Source: Halomonas gemina | GTDB taxonomy: Bacteria; Pseudomonadota; Gammaproteobacteria; Pseudomonadales; Halomonadaceae | Reading direction: 5' to 3' | NCBI RefSeq assembly: GCF_023554995.1 | Contig: NZ_JAMJPK010000001.1 | Coordinates: forward strand, 310,001-374,000 | DNA: 64,000 nucleotides | Shown: positions 27,022 to 38,594 of the stretch, piece by piece | Position numbering within the stretch: position 1 is the first letter of the stretch | Layout of the letters: each line of letters starts with the position of its first letter | Notes under the pieces: generated by a model | Databases searched by the model: none | Told to the model about the DNA's origin: nothing | Seen by the model: the letters and a program-made list of their open reading frames with translations, nothing else | Made by a program: the position numbers and the translations under genes

Positions 27022-27324
27022 ATGGGTGCGTTGACCAAGGCGGAACTGGCCGAACATCTGCACGCCGAGCTTGGCCTCTCCAAGCGTGAGGCCAAGTCCA
27101 TGGTGGAGGCCTTCTTCGAGGAGATACGCGGCTGCCTGCGCGAGAACGAGCAGGTCAAGCTCTCGGGCTTCGGCAACTTCGACCTGCGTGACAAGCGTGA
27201 ACGACCCGGTCGCAACCCCAAGACCGGCGAGGAGATCCCGATCTCCGCGCGGCGGGTGGTCACCTTCCGGCCCGGTCAGAAGCTCAAGAGCCAGGTCGAG
27301 GGATACCGCGGCGAGGCGCACTGA
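27022..27324 (+). CDS. ihfA: Integration host factor alpha subunit
   Basis: DNA-bending nucleoid protein that pairs with IhfB; 100 residues. The sequence begins [13 protein letters not shown] and contains the DNA-intercalating arm [20 protein letters not shown] with the conserved Pro. A longer frame opens 54 bases upstream inside the pheT end, but family length and the CGAGGA ribosome site fit this start. Gene order after pheT is conserved in gammaproteobacteria. Confidence 0.95.
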   Translation: MGALTKAELAEHLHAELGLSKREAKSMVEAFFEEIRGCLRENEQVKLSGFGNFDLRDKRERPGRNPKTGEEIPISARRVVTFRPGQKLKSQVEGYRGEAH

Positions 27325-27348
27325 TCGTCCGGCTGCCGGCCATGAAGA

Positions 27349-27374
27349 ACGCCACTCCGAGGAGTGGCGTTTTT
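27349..27374 (+). terminator. Terminator after ihfA
   Basis: ACGCCACTCC and GGAGTGGCGT form a tight stem followed by a T-run. It ends the translation operon and faces a convergent gene. Confidence 0.88.
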
Positions 27375-27397
27375 CGTGGTCGAGGCTCGGCGTGTCG

Positions 27398-27643
27398 TCA
27401 GACGCCGTTGCCGTTCTCCAGCATCCAGGTGATCACCACCTTGAACACATAGCCCAGCATCCCGGCACCCAGTACCACGAAGAGCATGATGGTGCCGAAG
27501 TGGCCGGCCTGGGACTTCTTCGCCAGATCCCAGATGATGAAGCACATGAAGAGGATCAGGCCACCGATCATGATCGGGGTGATCCAGGTCTCGAAGGTCT
27601 GCTGCACGATGCCTCCCAGCGTGCTGTGTGGAAACCCGACCAT
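27398..27643 (-). CDS. DUF2788 small membrane protein
   Basis: An 81-residue protein with two transmembrane helices (about 22-41 and 50-73). The segment WITPIMIGGLILFMCFIIWDLAKKS and the short basic loop match DUF2788. It converges on ihfA and is divergent from the flavodoxin gene. No function is known; nothing in its neighbourhood ties it to a pathway. Confidence 0.75.
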   Translation of the reverse strand: MVGFPHSTLGGIVQQTFETWITPIMIGGLILFMCFIIWDLAKKSQAGHFGTIMLFVVLGAGMLGYVFKVVITWMLENGNGV

Positions 27644-27740
27644 TGTACTCGGGTATCAGCGTCGCCGCAGGCGCCAAGGCGTGGCCCCATGCCGCACCCC
27701 ATGTTAATATCCGAGTGAAATTCTCAGGTAAATCCATGAC

Positions 27741-28205
27741 ATGCCCATGCTCAAGATCTTCGTAGGTACCATGTATGGCGGGGCCCTGGACGTCGCCGAG
27801 CAGGTCAAGCCGCTGTTCGAGGAGGCCGGCTACGAGGTGGCCATCTTCGACCAGCCGACCCTCGACGACCTCATCGGCACGCCCACCGACCTGGCGCTGT
27901 TCTGCGTCTCGACCACCGGCAGCGGCGACCTGCCCGGCAATATCGTGCCCTTCGCCCGCGACCTAGAGGAGCAGAGTCCCGGCCTCGCCGGTCTTCGCTA
28001 CGGCCTTATCGCCCTGGGCGACAGCTCCTACGGCGACACCTTCTGTGGTGCCGGTCGCTACCTCGATGCGCTGCTCGAGGGGCAGGGGGCCCAGCGTCTC
28101 GGTGAGCGTCTCGAGGTGGATGCCATGGAGACCTTCATGGCGGACGACGAGGCCCTGCCATGGGTCGAGCAGTGGATCGATGCCCAGCAGTTGAAGGTGG
28201 CCTGA
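27741..28205 (+). CDS. MioC-like flavodoxin
   Basis: A 154-residue FMN-binding electron-transfer protein. The phosphate loop is FVGTMYGGALDVAEQV, an atypical SxTGxT variant seen in MioC/YqcA proteins. FMN ring contacts lie in STTGSGDLPGNI and LGDSSYGDTFCGAGRYLD. It could serve enzymes that need reduced flavodoxin, such as radical SAM proteins. Two in-frame ATGs six bases apart start the protein; the first is listed. The next gene begins two bases after the stop. Confidence 0.82.
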   Translation: MPMLKIFVGTMYGGALDVAEQVKPLFEEAGYEVAIFDQPTLDDLIGTPTDLALFCVSTTGSGDLPGNIVPFARDLEEQSPGLAGLRYGLIALGDSSYGDTFCGAGRYLDALLEGQGAQRLGERLEVDAMETFMADDEALPWVEQWIDAQQLKVA

Positions 28206-28206
28206 C

Positions 28207-28572
28207 ATGGGCGCGACGCCGACAGCGGAGCGCCTCAGCCTGCTGCTGGGACTCGGGGTGCTGATGCTGGGGACCCTGCCACGCTACCTGGTCGGCGGGC
28301 ACGAGACGCGTCTGTCGCTGATGCTGATGGCGCTGGCGGTGGTGGCCGTGGTGAGCGTGCTGCAGTGGCGGCTGCTCCCCGGCGAGGCGCGTTCGCGCCT
28401 TCCCGCGCTGCTGCGCCGGCTGGGGCTCTGCCTTGTCGCGGGGCTGGTCGTGATGGCGGCGTGGCATGCCCTGACCAGCGACTTCTTCGGCTGGGAGCTG
28501 CTGGTCTCCCACGGCGCCACCCTGGGGCTGCTGCTGCATGCCCTGGGGCTGTGGGTGAGAGCGCCCGGTTGA
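28207..28572 (+). CDS. Small four-helix membrane protein, unknown
   Basis: A 121-residue integral membrane protein with about four hydrophobic helices (residues 9-24, 37-53, 73-90 and 97-116) and short polar loops. It follows the flavodoxin gene by one base, so the two are probably co-transcribed. No catalytic motif or known family could be recognised. It may be a lineage-specific inner-membrane protein. Confidence 0.6.
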   Translation: MGATPTAERLSLLLGLGVLMLGTLPRYLVGGHETRLSLMLMALAVVAVVSVLQWRLLPGEARSRLPALLRRLGLCLVAGLVVMAAWHALTSDFFGWELLVSHGATLGLLLHALGLWVRAPG

Positions 28573-28670
28573 GCTCTTCGGGCAGCGCCAAGCAGCCAAG
28601 CATAACCTTCAGCAGCGTCATTTGCTGGAGGTTTTTCTTTGTTGCCATAGGGCTTCACGAGCACCATCCT

Positions 28671-28764
28671 GCTCGGCGCTCGGCGCTCGGCGCTCGGCGC
28701 TCGGCGCTCGGCGCTCGGCGCTCGGCGCTCGGCGCTCGGCGCTCGGCGCTCGGCGCTCGGCGCT
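28671..28764. repeat. Perfect 7-bp tandem repeat, 13.4 copies
   Basis: The unit GCTCGGC is repeated without error 13 times plus three bases. The last two bases form part of the ppnN stop codon (TAG on the minus strand), so copy-number change would alter only the 3' untranslated region. In other frames the array encodes a meaningless ARRSALG repeat. It is a likely variable-number locus. Confidence 0.95.
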
Positions 28765-30124
28765 ACCCCAGCGTATAGCAGGGCACGTAGTCCCCGGCGA
28801 GCTTCATGCGGCCCTGGGCGACGAAGGAGGCCAGCAGCGCGTCGAGGCGGGCCATCAGCTCCGGCTCGGCACTCAGCCGGAAGGGGCCATGGGCCTCTAT
28901 CGCGCGGATGCCCTTCTCCTTGACGTTGCCGGCAACGATGCCCGAGAAGGCGCGGCGCAGGTTGGCGGCCAGCTCGTGGACGGGCTGCTCGCGGTGGAGC
29001 GCCAGGCCGGCCATGGCCTCGTGGGTGGGCTCGAAGGTTTCCTGGAAGTCCCGGGCCACGGTTAGGCGCCAGTTGTAGTAGAAGGCGTCCTGGCGGCTGC
29101 GGCGATACTCGGTCACCGCATCGATGTTCTTGCGCATGGTGCGGGCGACCTCGACGGCGTCGTCGACGACGATGCGGTAGCGCTGGCGCACCTCCTCGCC
29201 CAGGGTGTAGACCAGGAACTCGTCGATGCGCCTGAAGTAGTCGGCAGAGTCGGCGGGACCGGTGAGGATCACCGGCAGCGCCATGTCGGCATTGTCCGGG
29301 TGCAGCAGGATCCCCAGCAGGTAGAGGATCTCCTCGGCGGTGCCCACGCCGCCGGGGAAGACGATGATCCCGTGTCCCAGTCGCACGAACGCCTCGAGGC
29401 GCTTCTCGATGTCGGGCATCACCACCAGCTCGTTGACGATGGGGTTGGGCGCCTCGGCGGCGATGATCCCGGGCTCCGAGACCCCCAGGTAGCGCCCCTG
29501 GGTGCGACGCTGCTTGGCATGGGCGACGTTGGCGCCCTTCATGGGCCCCTTCATGGCGCCAGGCCCGCAGCCGGTGCAGATGTCCAGCTCGCGAAGCCCC
29601 AGGTGGTAGCCGACGGACTTGGTGTAGTCGTACTCCTCGCGGGATATCGAGTGGCCGCCCCAGCAGACGACCAGGCTGGGGTCGCGTCCCGGCTTGAGGG
29701 TCCCGGCCTTGCGCAGGATATGGAAGACCGCGTTGGTGGTGCCCTCGGCGGTCTGCAGGTCGAAGCGATGGCGGGTCTGGATCTCGTTGTAGACGTAGAC
29801 GATGTCGCGCAGCACCGCGGAGAGGTGCTCGCGGATGCCGCGGATCATCTTGCCGTCGACGAAGGCCTCCGCGGGGGCATTGGTGATCTTGAGGCGTACC
29901 CCGCGGTCCTGCTGCAGCACCTCGATGTCGAAGTCGCGATAGGTCTCGAGCAGGGCCAGGCCGTCATCGGTGGGGTTGCCGCAGTTGAGTACTGCCAGCG
30001 AGCAGCTGCGCAGCAGGTCGTGCAGGCCGCTCTTCGAGGTGTCGTGAAGGCGCTCGACCTCCTGCTGCGAGAGGATCTCGAGGCTGCCTTCAGGCGAGAT
30101 GGTAGTGGAAATGGTGTCGGGCAT
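28763..30124 (-). CDS. ppnN: Nucleotide 5'-monophosphate nucleosidase PpnN (YgdH, LOG family)
   Basis: Cleaves nucleoside monophosphates to base plus ribose 5-phosphate and, in E. coli, is stimulated by (p)ppGpp. It has 453 residues against 454 in E. coli. The N-terminal regulatory region (SPEGSLEILSQQEVERLH) aligns with YgdH. The Rossmann core has CTGCGPGAMKGPMKGANVAH and the LOG motif VFPGGVGTAEEILYLLG. The start MPDTISTT fits family length. An ATG 30 bases upstream has a better ribosome site (GAGGGA) and is possible. The stop abuts the 7-bp repeat array. Confidence 0.93.
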   Translation of the reverse strand: MPDTISTTISPEGSLEILSQQEVERLHDTSKSGLHDLLRSCSLAVLNCGNPTDDGLALLETYRDFDIEVLQQDRGVRLKITNAPAEAFVDGKMIRGIREHLSAVLRDIVYVYNEIQTRHRFDLQTAEGTTNAVFHILRKAGTLKPGRDPSLVVCWGGHSISREEYDYTKSVGYHLGLRELDICTGCGPGAMKGPMKGANVAHAKQRRTQGRYLGVSEPGIIAAEAPNPIVNELVVMPDIEKRLEAFVRLGHGIIVFPGGVGTAEEILYLLGILLHPDNADMALPVILTGPADSADYFRRIDEFLVYTLGEEVRQRYRIVVDDAVEVARTMRKNIDAVTEYRRSRQDAFYYNWRLTVARDFQETFEPTHEAMAGLALHREQPVHELAANLRRAFSGIVAGNVKEKGIRAIEAHGPFRLSAEPELMARLDALLASFVAQGRMKLAGDYVPCYTLG

Positions 30125-30264
30125 CCTTGGCGTTCCCTGTCGTCTTGGCGGCATTGCTCGTCCCTCGATGCTACCATGTCGCGCCTCTGCGGGCATCGCT
30201 GCGGCCCTGGTGGCGAGCTGGTAGAATCCGGTCTGCCCGGCCACTGCCCGCGACGTGACGCCCC

Positions 30265-31182
30265 ATGTTCAACGCCCGATACTTCCGCACCTTCATCACC
30301 CTGGTCGAGACCGGCAGCTTCACGCGCACCGCCCATCGCCTGGAGATGACCCAGCCCGGGGTCAGCCAGCACGTGCGCAAGCTCGAGGAGTACCTCGGCA
30401 AGCCGCTGCTGGATCGTCAGGGGCGGCGCCTCGTGCTCACCGAGAGCGGGCGGCGTGCCTACGACTACGCGCTCAAGCTGTTCGCCGAGCATGAGCAGTT
30501 CCGCCACTCCCTGGACAACGATAGCCTTGAGAGTGGCGAGTGCCGCCTCGCCTCGCCGGGCAGTGTCGGCCTGATGCTCTATCCCTTCATCCTCGGCCAG
30601 CAGCAGATGCAGCCCGGGCTCACGGTGAGCTACAGCTTCGCCTTCAACGCCGAGATCGTCGCTGACGTGCTGGGCGGGCGTCATGACCTGGGGATCATCA
30701 CCGAGGCCGTGCGCCATCCCGATCTCGACTGCAAGGCCTGGCACCAGGAGCCGCTCTGCCTGGTGGTGCCGGCGGACTTCGCCGGCAACGGCCTGGCCGA
30801 CCTGATGGGGATCGGCTTCATCAGCTACTCGGGCGGGGAGGACCACGCGGTTGCCTTGCTGAAGGCCAACTTTCCCGACTTCCGCTCCATGAGCCACTTC
30901 CCGCGCCAGGGCTTTACCAACGAGGTGAGCATGGTGCTGGATGCCGTGGCGCGCGGGCTCGGCTTCACGGTGGTCTCGCGGGTGGTGCTGGAGACCTCGC
31001 CCTGGCAGCGTCAGGTCAAGGAGCTCTCCCTGCCCCAGCCGGTCCACGAGACCCTGCACCTGGTCATGCGGGCCGGCGAGCAGATGCCGCGGCGCTACGT
31101 GCGGCTGCTCGAGGGCTATTGCGAGCAGCGCCGTCACGAACGCTTCGGCTTCGGCGAGGGGCCGGAGCGCCACGAGGCCTGA
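30265..31182 (+). CDS. LysR-family transcriptional regulator
   Basis: A 305-residue DNA-binding regulator. Residues 1-60 form the winged helix (YFRTFITLVETGSFTRTAHR, QPGVSQHVRKLEEYLGKPL), followed by a periplasmic-binding-like effector domain (about 90-295). It is divergent from ppnN with 140 bases between the starts, the usual arrangement for a LysR regulator and a target. The effector is unknown. It faces gcvP convergently across a strong hairpin. Confidence 0.85.
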   Translation: MFNARYFRTFITLVETGSFTRTAHRLEMTQPGVSQHVRKLEEYLGKPLLDRQGRRLVLTESGRRAYDYALKLFAEHEQFRHSLDNDSLESGECRLASPGSVGLMLYPFILGQQQMQPGLTVSYSFAFNAEIVADVLGGRHDLGIITEAVRHPDLDCKAWHQEPLCLVVPADFAGNGLADLMGIGFISYSGGEDHAVALLKANFPDFRSMSHFPRQGFTNEVSMVLDAVARGLGFTVVSRVVLETSPWQRQVKELSLPQPVHETLHLVMRAGEQMPRRYVRLLEGYCEQRRHERFGFGEGPERHEA

Positions 31183-31184
31183 AC

Positions 31185-31216
31185 GCAGCAGGCCCCGACG
31201 TGGCGGGGCCTGCTGC
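31185..31216. terminator. Hairpin between the LysR gene and gcvP
   Basis: GCAGCAGGCCCCG and its exact complement form a 13-base stem with a six-base loop. It lies between two converging genes and probably serves both, though a T-run is lacking. Confidence 0.65.
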
Positions 31217-31263
31217 CGCGCGTCGGCGCACGCGGGGATGCCGCATGCCCGTCAGTCGCGTCC

Positions 31264-34158
<2,895 letters not shown>

Positions 34159-34302
34159 GGATCACCCTGTGTGCGTGACGGGGCCTCGCCCCGGGAATCG
34201 TCGAAATGGGCCGGCCCCGTCATGAACGAGGCCGGGCGTGGCGCCCCATGGCATCAGTGGCCGACATGAACTTACCGGCCCGACGGGGCGCCGGAGTGAG
34301 GA

Positions 34303-34695
34303 TCACTCCTCGGCGGCGGCCACTGCCTGGTAGGCGTCGGCATCGAGCAGGTCATCGAGGACACTGGCGTCCTCGAGGCGAACCTTCATGATCCAGCCAT
34401 CCTCGTAGGGCGACTCGTTGACGGTCTCGGGGCCATCCTCGAGGGCCTCGTTGACCTCGAGGATCTCGCCGGCCACCGGCGCGTAGAGGTCTGAGGCGGC
34501 CTTGACTGACTCGATGACGCCGAACTCGTCGCCCACGGCCAGGGTGCGGCCCACCTCGGGAAGTTCGACGAAGACCACGTCGCCCAGCGCTTCCTGGGCA
34601 TGGTCGGTGATGCCGATGGTCACGGTGCCGTCGCCATTGTCGAGGACCCATTCATGGCTTTCGGCATAGCGCAGGTTGGCGGGGATAGAGCTCAT
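34303..34695 (-). CDS. gcvH: Glycine cleavage system H protein
   Basis: Lipoyl carrier of the glycine cleavage system; 130 residues. The lipoylated lysine is Lys65 in [14 protein letters not shown]. The fold ends with [10 protein letters not shown] as in GcvH. An AGGAA ribosome site precedes the ATG. It is followed by gcvP after 144 bases and diverges from the amino-acid symporter gene. Confidence 0.96.
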   Translation of the reverse strand: MSSIPANLRYAESHEWVLDNGDGTVTIGITDHAQEALGDVVFVELPEVGRTLAVGDEFGVIESVKAASDLYAPVAGEILEVNEALEDGPETVNESPYEDGWIMKVRLEDASVLDDLLDADAYQAVAAAEE

Positions 34696-35223
34696 CGTGA
34701 TTTCCTATACGAAAAAGGTTTTCGGATCCGCGAATGCTAACGCCATTGTCGGCATTTGGCGAGTCCTCCCGGTGGGTCGGTTCGGCAGCTGGCGCTCCTC
34801 GACCCGTTCACAGGGTGGTCCGCCGGGCCCTGTTCGTCCAGTGCCACTCCTGGCGAGAGGCCCGCTGCCAGCGGGGTGACGGGGTGCTGGCGAGCCGCAC
34901 GGGGCGTCGTGGGCGGGATCCGGGCCGCGGGAGGCGGCCGGATGCTGCCAGGCGCCATCCCCTTGCTCCCTGGCGTTGCCGACAGTAGGCTTGCCGCGTT
35001 TCCGATCGGAAACAGGTGGCGTCATCGTGACCGATGCCGCTGAGGTGGCTCTCCCGGCTCATCGGGCTGGTGCATCAGTGGCAGGATCCGCTATCGTGAA
35101 GGCGTTCGTCCTACCGATCTTTCGTCGAAGCCTGGCCCGTCCATGCCATTTCGTCTTTCCGTCGGTCAGGCGTCCCGGTGAATGGCGGGTCACAACAACA
35201 AGCGTCAATCTAGGGAGACTCTC
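34696..35223. promoter_or_regulatory. 528-base divergent control region between gcvH and the alanine/glycine symporter
   Basis: No convincing gene is present; small open frames on both strands are of arginine-rich GC-shadow type. It holds a 16-base palindrome and several GC-rich hairpins. The length suggests long leaders on one or both sides. The conserved glycine-riboswitch core (including the CTCTCAGGCAAAAGGAC-type element) was looked for on both strands and not seen. Confidence 0.5.
34998..35013. promoter_or_regulatory. 16-base perfect palindrome, candidate operator
   Basis: GTTTCCGATCGGAAAC is an exact 16-base palindrome in an otherwise GC-rich divergent region, about 300 bases from gcvH and 210 bases from the symporter start. 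It looks like a binding site for a symmetric dimeric regulator. The protein is not identified. Confidence 0.5.
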
Positions 35224-36633
35224 GTGGAAGCATTAATGACATTCTTGAGCTCGGTGGAGGGCATCGTATGGGGTGTTCCCATGCTGATCCTTCTGTTGGG
35301 AGTCGGTATCTACTTGCAGGCCGGTCTGAAGCTGATGCCAATCCGCAAGCTGGGCACCGGCTTCAAGCTGATGTGGCAGGGGCGTGACCGCAAGCCGTTA
35401 CCGGGCGAGAAAAAGAAGACCAAGGAAGAAGAGGGTGAGATCTCGCCCTTCAATGCACTGATGACGGCGCTTTCCGCCACCATCGGCACCGGCAATATTG
35501 CCGGCGTGGCGACCGCCATCTTCCTGGGTGGCCCGGGGGCGGTGTTCTGGATGTGGATCACGGCGCTGGTGGGCATGGCGACGAAATTCGCCGAGGCGGT
35601 GCTGGCGGTGCGCTACCGCGAGACCGACAGCACCGGCTACCACGTCGGCGGGCCGATGTTCTACATCAAGAATGGCCTGGGCAGGAAATGGCTTTGGTTG
35701 GGCGGCGCCTTCGCCTTCTTCGGCGCGGTGGCGGCCTTCGGCATCGGCAACACCGTGCAGTCCAATTCGGTGGCTGAGGGACTGAGTGAGTCGCTGGGAA
35801 TGCCTCACTGGCTAACGGGCTTGATCCTGATGGTACTGGCCGGGGCTGTCATCCTCGGCGGTATCAAACGTATCGCTAAGGTCGCGGGCAAGCTGGTGCC
35901 GATCATGGGGATCGCCTATGTGCTGGCCGGCCTGATCGTGCTGATTCTTAACGCAGGCCAGATCGGCGAGGCGTTTAGCATGATCTTCTACCATGCCTTC
36001 AATCCCATCGCGGCGGCAGGGGGGTTCGCCGGTGCCGGGGTGGCCATGGCAATCCAGTTCGGTGTGGCGCGCGGTATCTTCTCCAACGAGGCCGGCCTTG
36101 GCAGCGCGCCCATCGCCCACGCCGCGGCGCAGACCAAGAATCCGGTCCGCCAGGGCCTGATCGCCATGCTGGGCACCTTCATCGATACCATTATCGTCTG
36201 CTCCATCACCGCCTTGGTGATTCTCACCAGTGTCGAGTGGAGCGGAGGCGAGACCGGTGCGCGTTTGACCGCGGTTTCCTTCGACCTGGCACTGCCGGGT
36301 GTCGGCGAGTATGTGGTGACCTTTGCCTTGGCGGTCTTCGCCTTTACCACGATTCTGGGCTGGTCCTTCTACGGCGAGAAATGCTTCCAGTTCCTGTTCG
36401 GTACCCGCTCGATCATGCTCTACCGGGTGCTGTTCATTATCGCGATCCCGCTCGGGGCCATGGCGAACCTGGATCTTGTCTGGGTGCTGGCAAGCGTGTT
36501 CAATGCCATGATGGCCATTCCCAACCTGATCGCCCTGGCGCTGCTGTCGCCGGTGGTCTTCAAGCTGGCCCGTGACTACTTCGACGGCAAGGAGATACTG
36601 CCGGGCGAGGAGCTGGACCACGATAAATCCTGA
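35224..36633 (+). CDS. Sodium:alanine/glycine symporter (AGCS family)
   Basis: Inner-membrane carrier of 469 residues with about 11 helices that imports alanine or glycine with Na+. The family signature is clear: SATIGTGNIAGVATAIFLG followed by GPGAVFWMWITALVGMATKF. GTG is chosen as start because AGGGAG lies seven bases before it; an ATG 12 bases further in is the alternative. Placement beside gcvT and opposite gcvHP suggests it supplies glycine for cleavage. Confidence 0.9.
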   Translation: MEALMTFLSSVEGIVWGVPMLILLLGVGIYLQAGLKLMPIRKLGTGFKLMWQGRDRKPLPGEKKKTKEEEGEISPFNALMTALSATIGTGNIAGVATAIFLGGPGAVFWMWITALVGMATKFAEAVLAVRYRETDSTGYHVGGPMFYIKNGLGRKWLWLGGAFAFFGAVAAFGIGNTVQSNSVAEGLSESLGMPHWLTGLILMVLAGAVILGGIKRIAKVAGKLVPIMGIAYVLAGLIVLILNAGQIGEAFSMIFYHAFNPIAAAGGFAGAGVAMAIQFGVARGIFSNEAGLGSAPIAHAAAQTKNPVRQGLIAMLGTFIDTIIVCSITALVILTSVEWSGGETGARLTAVSFDLALPGVGEYVVTFALAVFAFTTILGWSFYGEKCFQFLFGTRSIMLYRVLFIIAIPLGAMANLDLVWVLASVFNAMMAIPNLIALALLSPVVFKLARDYFDGKEILPGEELDHDKS

Positions 36634-36648
36634 GGGTGTGTCACGCCG

Positions 36649-36674
36649 GAGAGGTGTCCCGAGGGACACCTCTC
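36649..36674 (+). terminator. Hairpin between the symporter gene and gcvT
   Basis: GAGAGGTGTCCC and GGGACACCTCTC form a 12-base stem with a very short loop, followed by TTGCG. It may terminate the symporter transcript partly, so gcvT may need read-through or its own promoter. Confidence 0.6.
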
Positions 36675-36693
36675 TTGCGTTGGCCCCCACGCC

Positions 36694-37818
36694 ATGAGTG
36701 ATGACGACATGAGTGAACTCAAGCATATCCCCTTGCACGCCCTGCACGTGGAGCTGGGGGGCAAGATGGTGCCCTTCGCCGGCTACGACATGCCGGTACA
36801 GTACCCGCTGGGGGTCAAGCGCGAGCACGAGCACACCCGCCGTGCCTGCGGGCTCTTCGATGTCTCCCACATGGGGCAGATCCTGCTGCGCGGCCCTGCG
36901 CCCGCCGAGGCGCTGGAGACCCTGGTGCCGGCGGACATCGTCGGGCTGGCCGAGGGCATGCAGCGCTATGCGCTGTTCACCGCCGAGGAGGGCGGCATCC
37001 TTGACGACCTGATGGTGGTCAACGCCGGCGACCATCTCTACCTGGTGGTCAATGCCGCCTGTCGGGAACAGGATATCGCCCACCTGCGCCGCGGCCTGCC
37101 CGACCACGAGGTGGAGGAGGTCGACCGCGGCCTGCTGGCGTTGCAGGGGCCGGCGGCGGCCGAGGTGATGCAGCGCCTGTGCCCCGAGGCCTGCGAGATG
37201 GTCTTCATGCAGCATGGCCACTTCACCATCGAGGGCATCGAGGTGTGGGCCAGCCGCAGCGGCTACACCGGCGAGGACGGCTTCGAGATCTCGGTGGCCG
37301 CCGAGGACACCGAGGCCCTGGCGCGCCGGCTGCTGGCGGAGGAGGAGGTCGAAGCGATCGGGCTGGGGGCCCGGGACTCGCTGCGTCTCGAGGCGGGCCT
37401 GTGCCTCTATGGCCACGATATCGATACCTCGACGACCCCGGTGGAAGCGGGGCTGATCTGGGCCATCGGCAAGCCGCGGCGCCGCGGCGGCGAGCGCGCC
37501 GGCGGCTTCCCCGGCGCCGACCTGATCCTGCACCAGGTGGCGGAGAAGGACCATCGCCGCAAGCGGGTGGGCCTGCTTGGCGAGGGCCGCGCCCCGGTCC
37601 GCGAGGGGGCCGAGCTCTATGATGCCGAGGACAACCTGCTGGGCCAGGTGACCTCGGGGGGCTTCGGTCCCAGCGTCGGCCGGCCGGTGGCGATGGGCTA
37701 CGTGGCCATCGAGGCCAGCGAGGTCGGCACCACGGTGTATGCCGAGGTGCGCGGCAAGCGCCTGCCGATGACGGTGAGCAAGATGCCCTTCGTCACGCCC
37801 GGCTACCACCGGGGGTAA
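36694..37818 (+). CDS. gcvT: Aminomethyltransferase, T protein of glycine cleavage
   Basis: Transfers the aminomethyl carbon from GcvH to tetrahydrofolate, releasing ammonia; 374 residues. The N-terminal LHALHVELGGKMVPFAGYDMPVQY region and ACGLFDVSHMGQI are diagnostic. The folate-binding core includes SRSGYTGEDGFEI and the C-terminal barrel ends FVTPGYH. Two in-frame ATGs 15 bases apart are possible starts; neither has a strong ribosome site. It is separated from gcvHP, unlike the gcvTHP order of E. coli. Confidence 0.94.
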   Translation: MSDDDMSELKHIPLHALHVELGGKMVPFAGYDMPVQYPLGVKREHEHTRRACGLFDVSHMGQILLRGPAPAEALETLVPADIVGLAEGMQRYALFTAEEGGILDDLMVVNAGDHLYLVVNAACREQDIAHLRRGLPDHEVEEVDRGLLALQGPAAAEVMQRLCPEACEMVFMQHGHFTIEGIEVWASRSGYTGEDGFEISVAAEDTEALARRLLAEEEVEAIGLGARDSLRLEAGLCLYGHDIDTSTTPVEAGLIWAIGKPRRRGGERAGGFPGADLILHQVAEKDHRRKRVGLLGEGRAPVREGAELYDAEDNLLGQVTSGGFGPSVGRPVAMGYVAIEASEVGTTVYAEVRGKRLPMTVSKMPFVTPGYHRG

Positions 37819-37864
37819 TGCCGGCTCGTCTTCTTATACCGTTATCTACCTCAAGACCCATCAG

Positions 37865-37889
37865 CGGCCATCCCGATCCGGGGTGGCCG
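37865..37889 (+). terminator. Hairpin after gcvT
   Basis: CGGCCATCCCG pairs with CGGGGTGGCCG (one G-T pair) around an ATC loop. It lies 47 bases after gcvT and before a convergent gene. Confidence 0.6.
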
Positions 37890-37926
37890 TTCCGTGTGAT
37901 GGACCGCAATCGGGGGCTGCCGCGTG

Positions 37927-38556
37927 TCAGGCAGGCGACGACGCCGGGTACACCAGGCGGAACGTCAGGCTGATGCGCAGCCCGGACAGGCGTCGTGGCA
38001 ACAGGGCATGCTGCAGGCTGTCCTGCACGCCGGAGCCCATGATCAGCAGACTGTCATGAGGTAGCCAGACGTTGAACGCCTCGCGCGAGCGGTCCTTCCA
38101 GCGGAAGCGCAACGGTCGCTCGACCCCCAGGCTCAGCGCGGCGATCAGCGGGTCGGGGCCGAGTTCGGATTCGTCGTCGCTATGCCAGCCCATCCGCTCC
38201 TCGCCGCCGGCATAGCGGTTGAGCAGCACGCTGTTGAAGCGGGCCGGGGTGCCGGCCTCTGCCAGGGCGCTGATCACTCGGTCCCGCAGCGCCGCCACCG
38301 CAGGATGCCAGGGCTCGGGCAGGAAGTCCCGCCCCGAGTAGCGGTAGCGAGCGTCGGGGTCGCCCATCCAGAGCTGGCGGCGCGGGATCGGGTGCTCGCG
38401 TCCGTAGAGGCGCAATGTCGGGCGTTGCCACGCCAGCCCCCGATCGAGCTGGGTCAGCAGCCGGCTCGCTTCGGGCTCACCGAGCAGGCCGGTGAGTAGG
38501 GTCAGGGAAGGCGAGTCGAGCAGGGGCTCGCCCGGCAGGTCACGAGACGAAGACAT
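37927..38556 (-). CDS. AlkB-like Fe(II)/2-oxoglutarate dioxygenase
   Basis: Probable DNA/RNA repair enzyme removing methyl or etheno adducts by oxidation; 209 residues. The iron ligands are His125 and Asp127 (GWHSDDE) and His183 (QHALLPR). The 2-oxoglutarate-binding arginine lies in RISLTFR (194-200). The nucleotide-recognition lid includes the LYGREHPIPRRQLWMGD region, as in the ALKBH2/3-like branch rather than classical E. coli AlkB. It shares a strand with the PAP2 gene 38 bases upstream, but a functional link is not evident. Confidence 0.87.
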   Translation of the reverse strand: MSSSRDLPGEPLLDSPSLTLLTGLLGEPEASRLLTQLDRGLAWQRPTLRLYGREHPIPRRQLWMGDPDARYRYSGRDFLPEPWHPAVAALRDRVISALAEAGTPARFNSVLLNRYAGGEERMGWHSDDESELGPDPLIAALSLGVERPLRFRWKDRSREAFNVWLPHDSLLIMGSGVQDSLQHALLPRRLSGLRISLTFRLVYPASSPA

Positions 38557-38594
38557 TTCGTCAGGATGCCATCGCCACCGGGTGGCGGCCAGCC

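Noticed and set aside
28622-29065. Frame encoding repeated ARRSALG residues
   Set aside because: It is only the translation of the 7-bp tandem array and continues antisense to ppnN.
34696-35223. Glycine riboswitch upstream of gcvH or the symporter
   Set aside because: GGGAGAG-like and CTCTC pieces occur by chance, but the conserved aptamer core and its order were not found on either strand.
34976-35236. Small plus-strand protein before the symporter gene
   Set aside because: No ribosome site or family resemblance; it overlaps the symporter start and reads as random GC-rich sequence.
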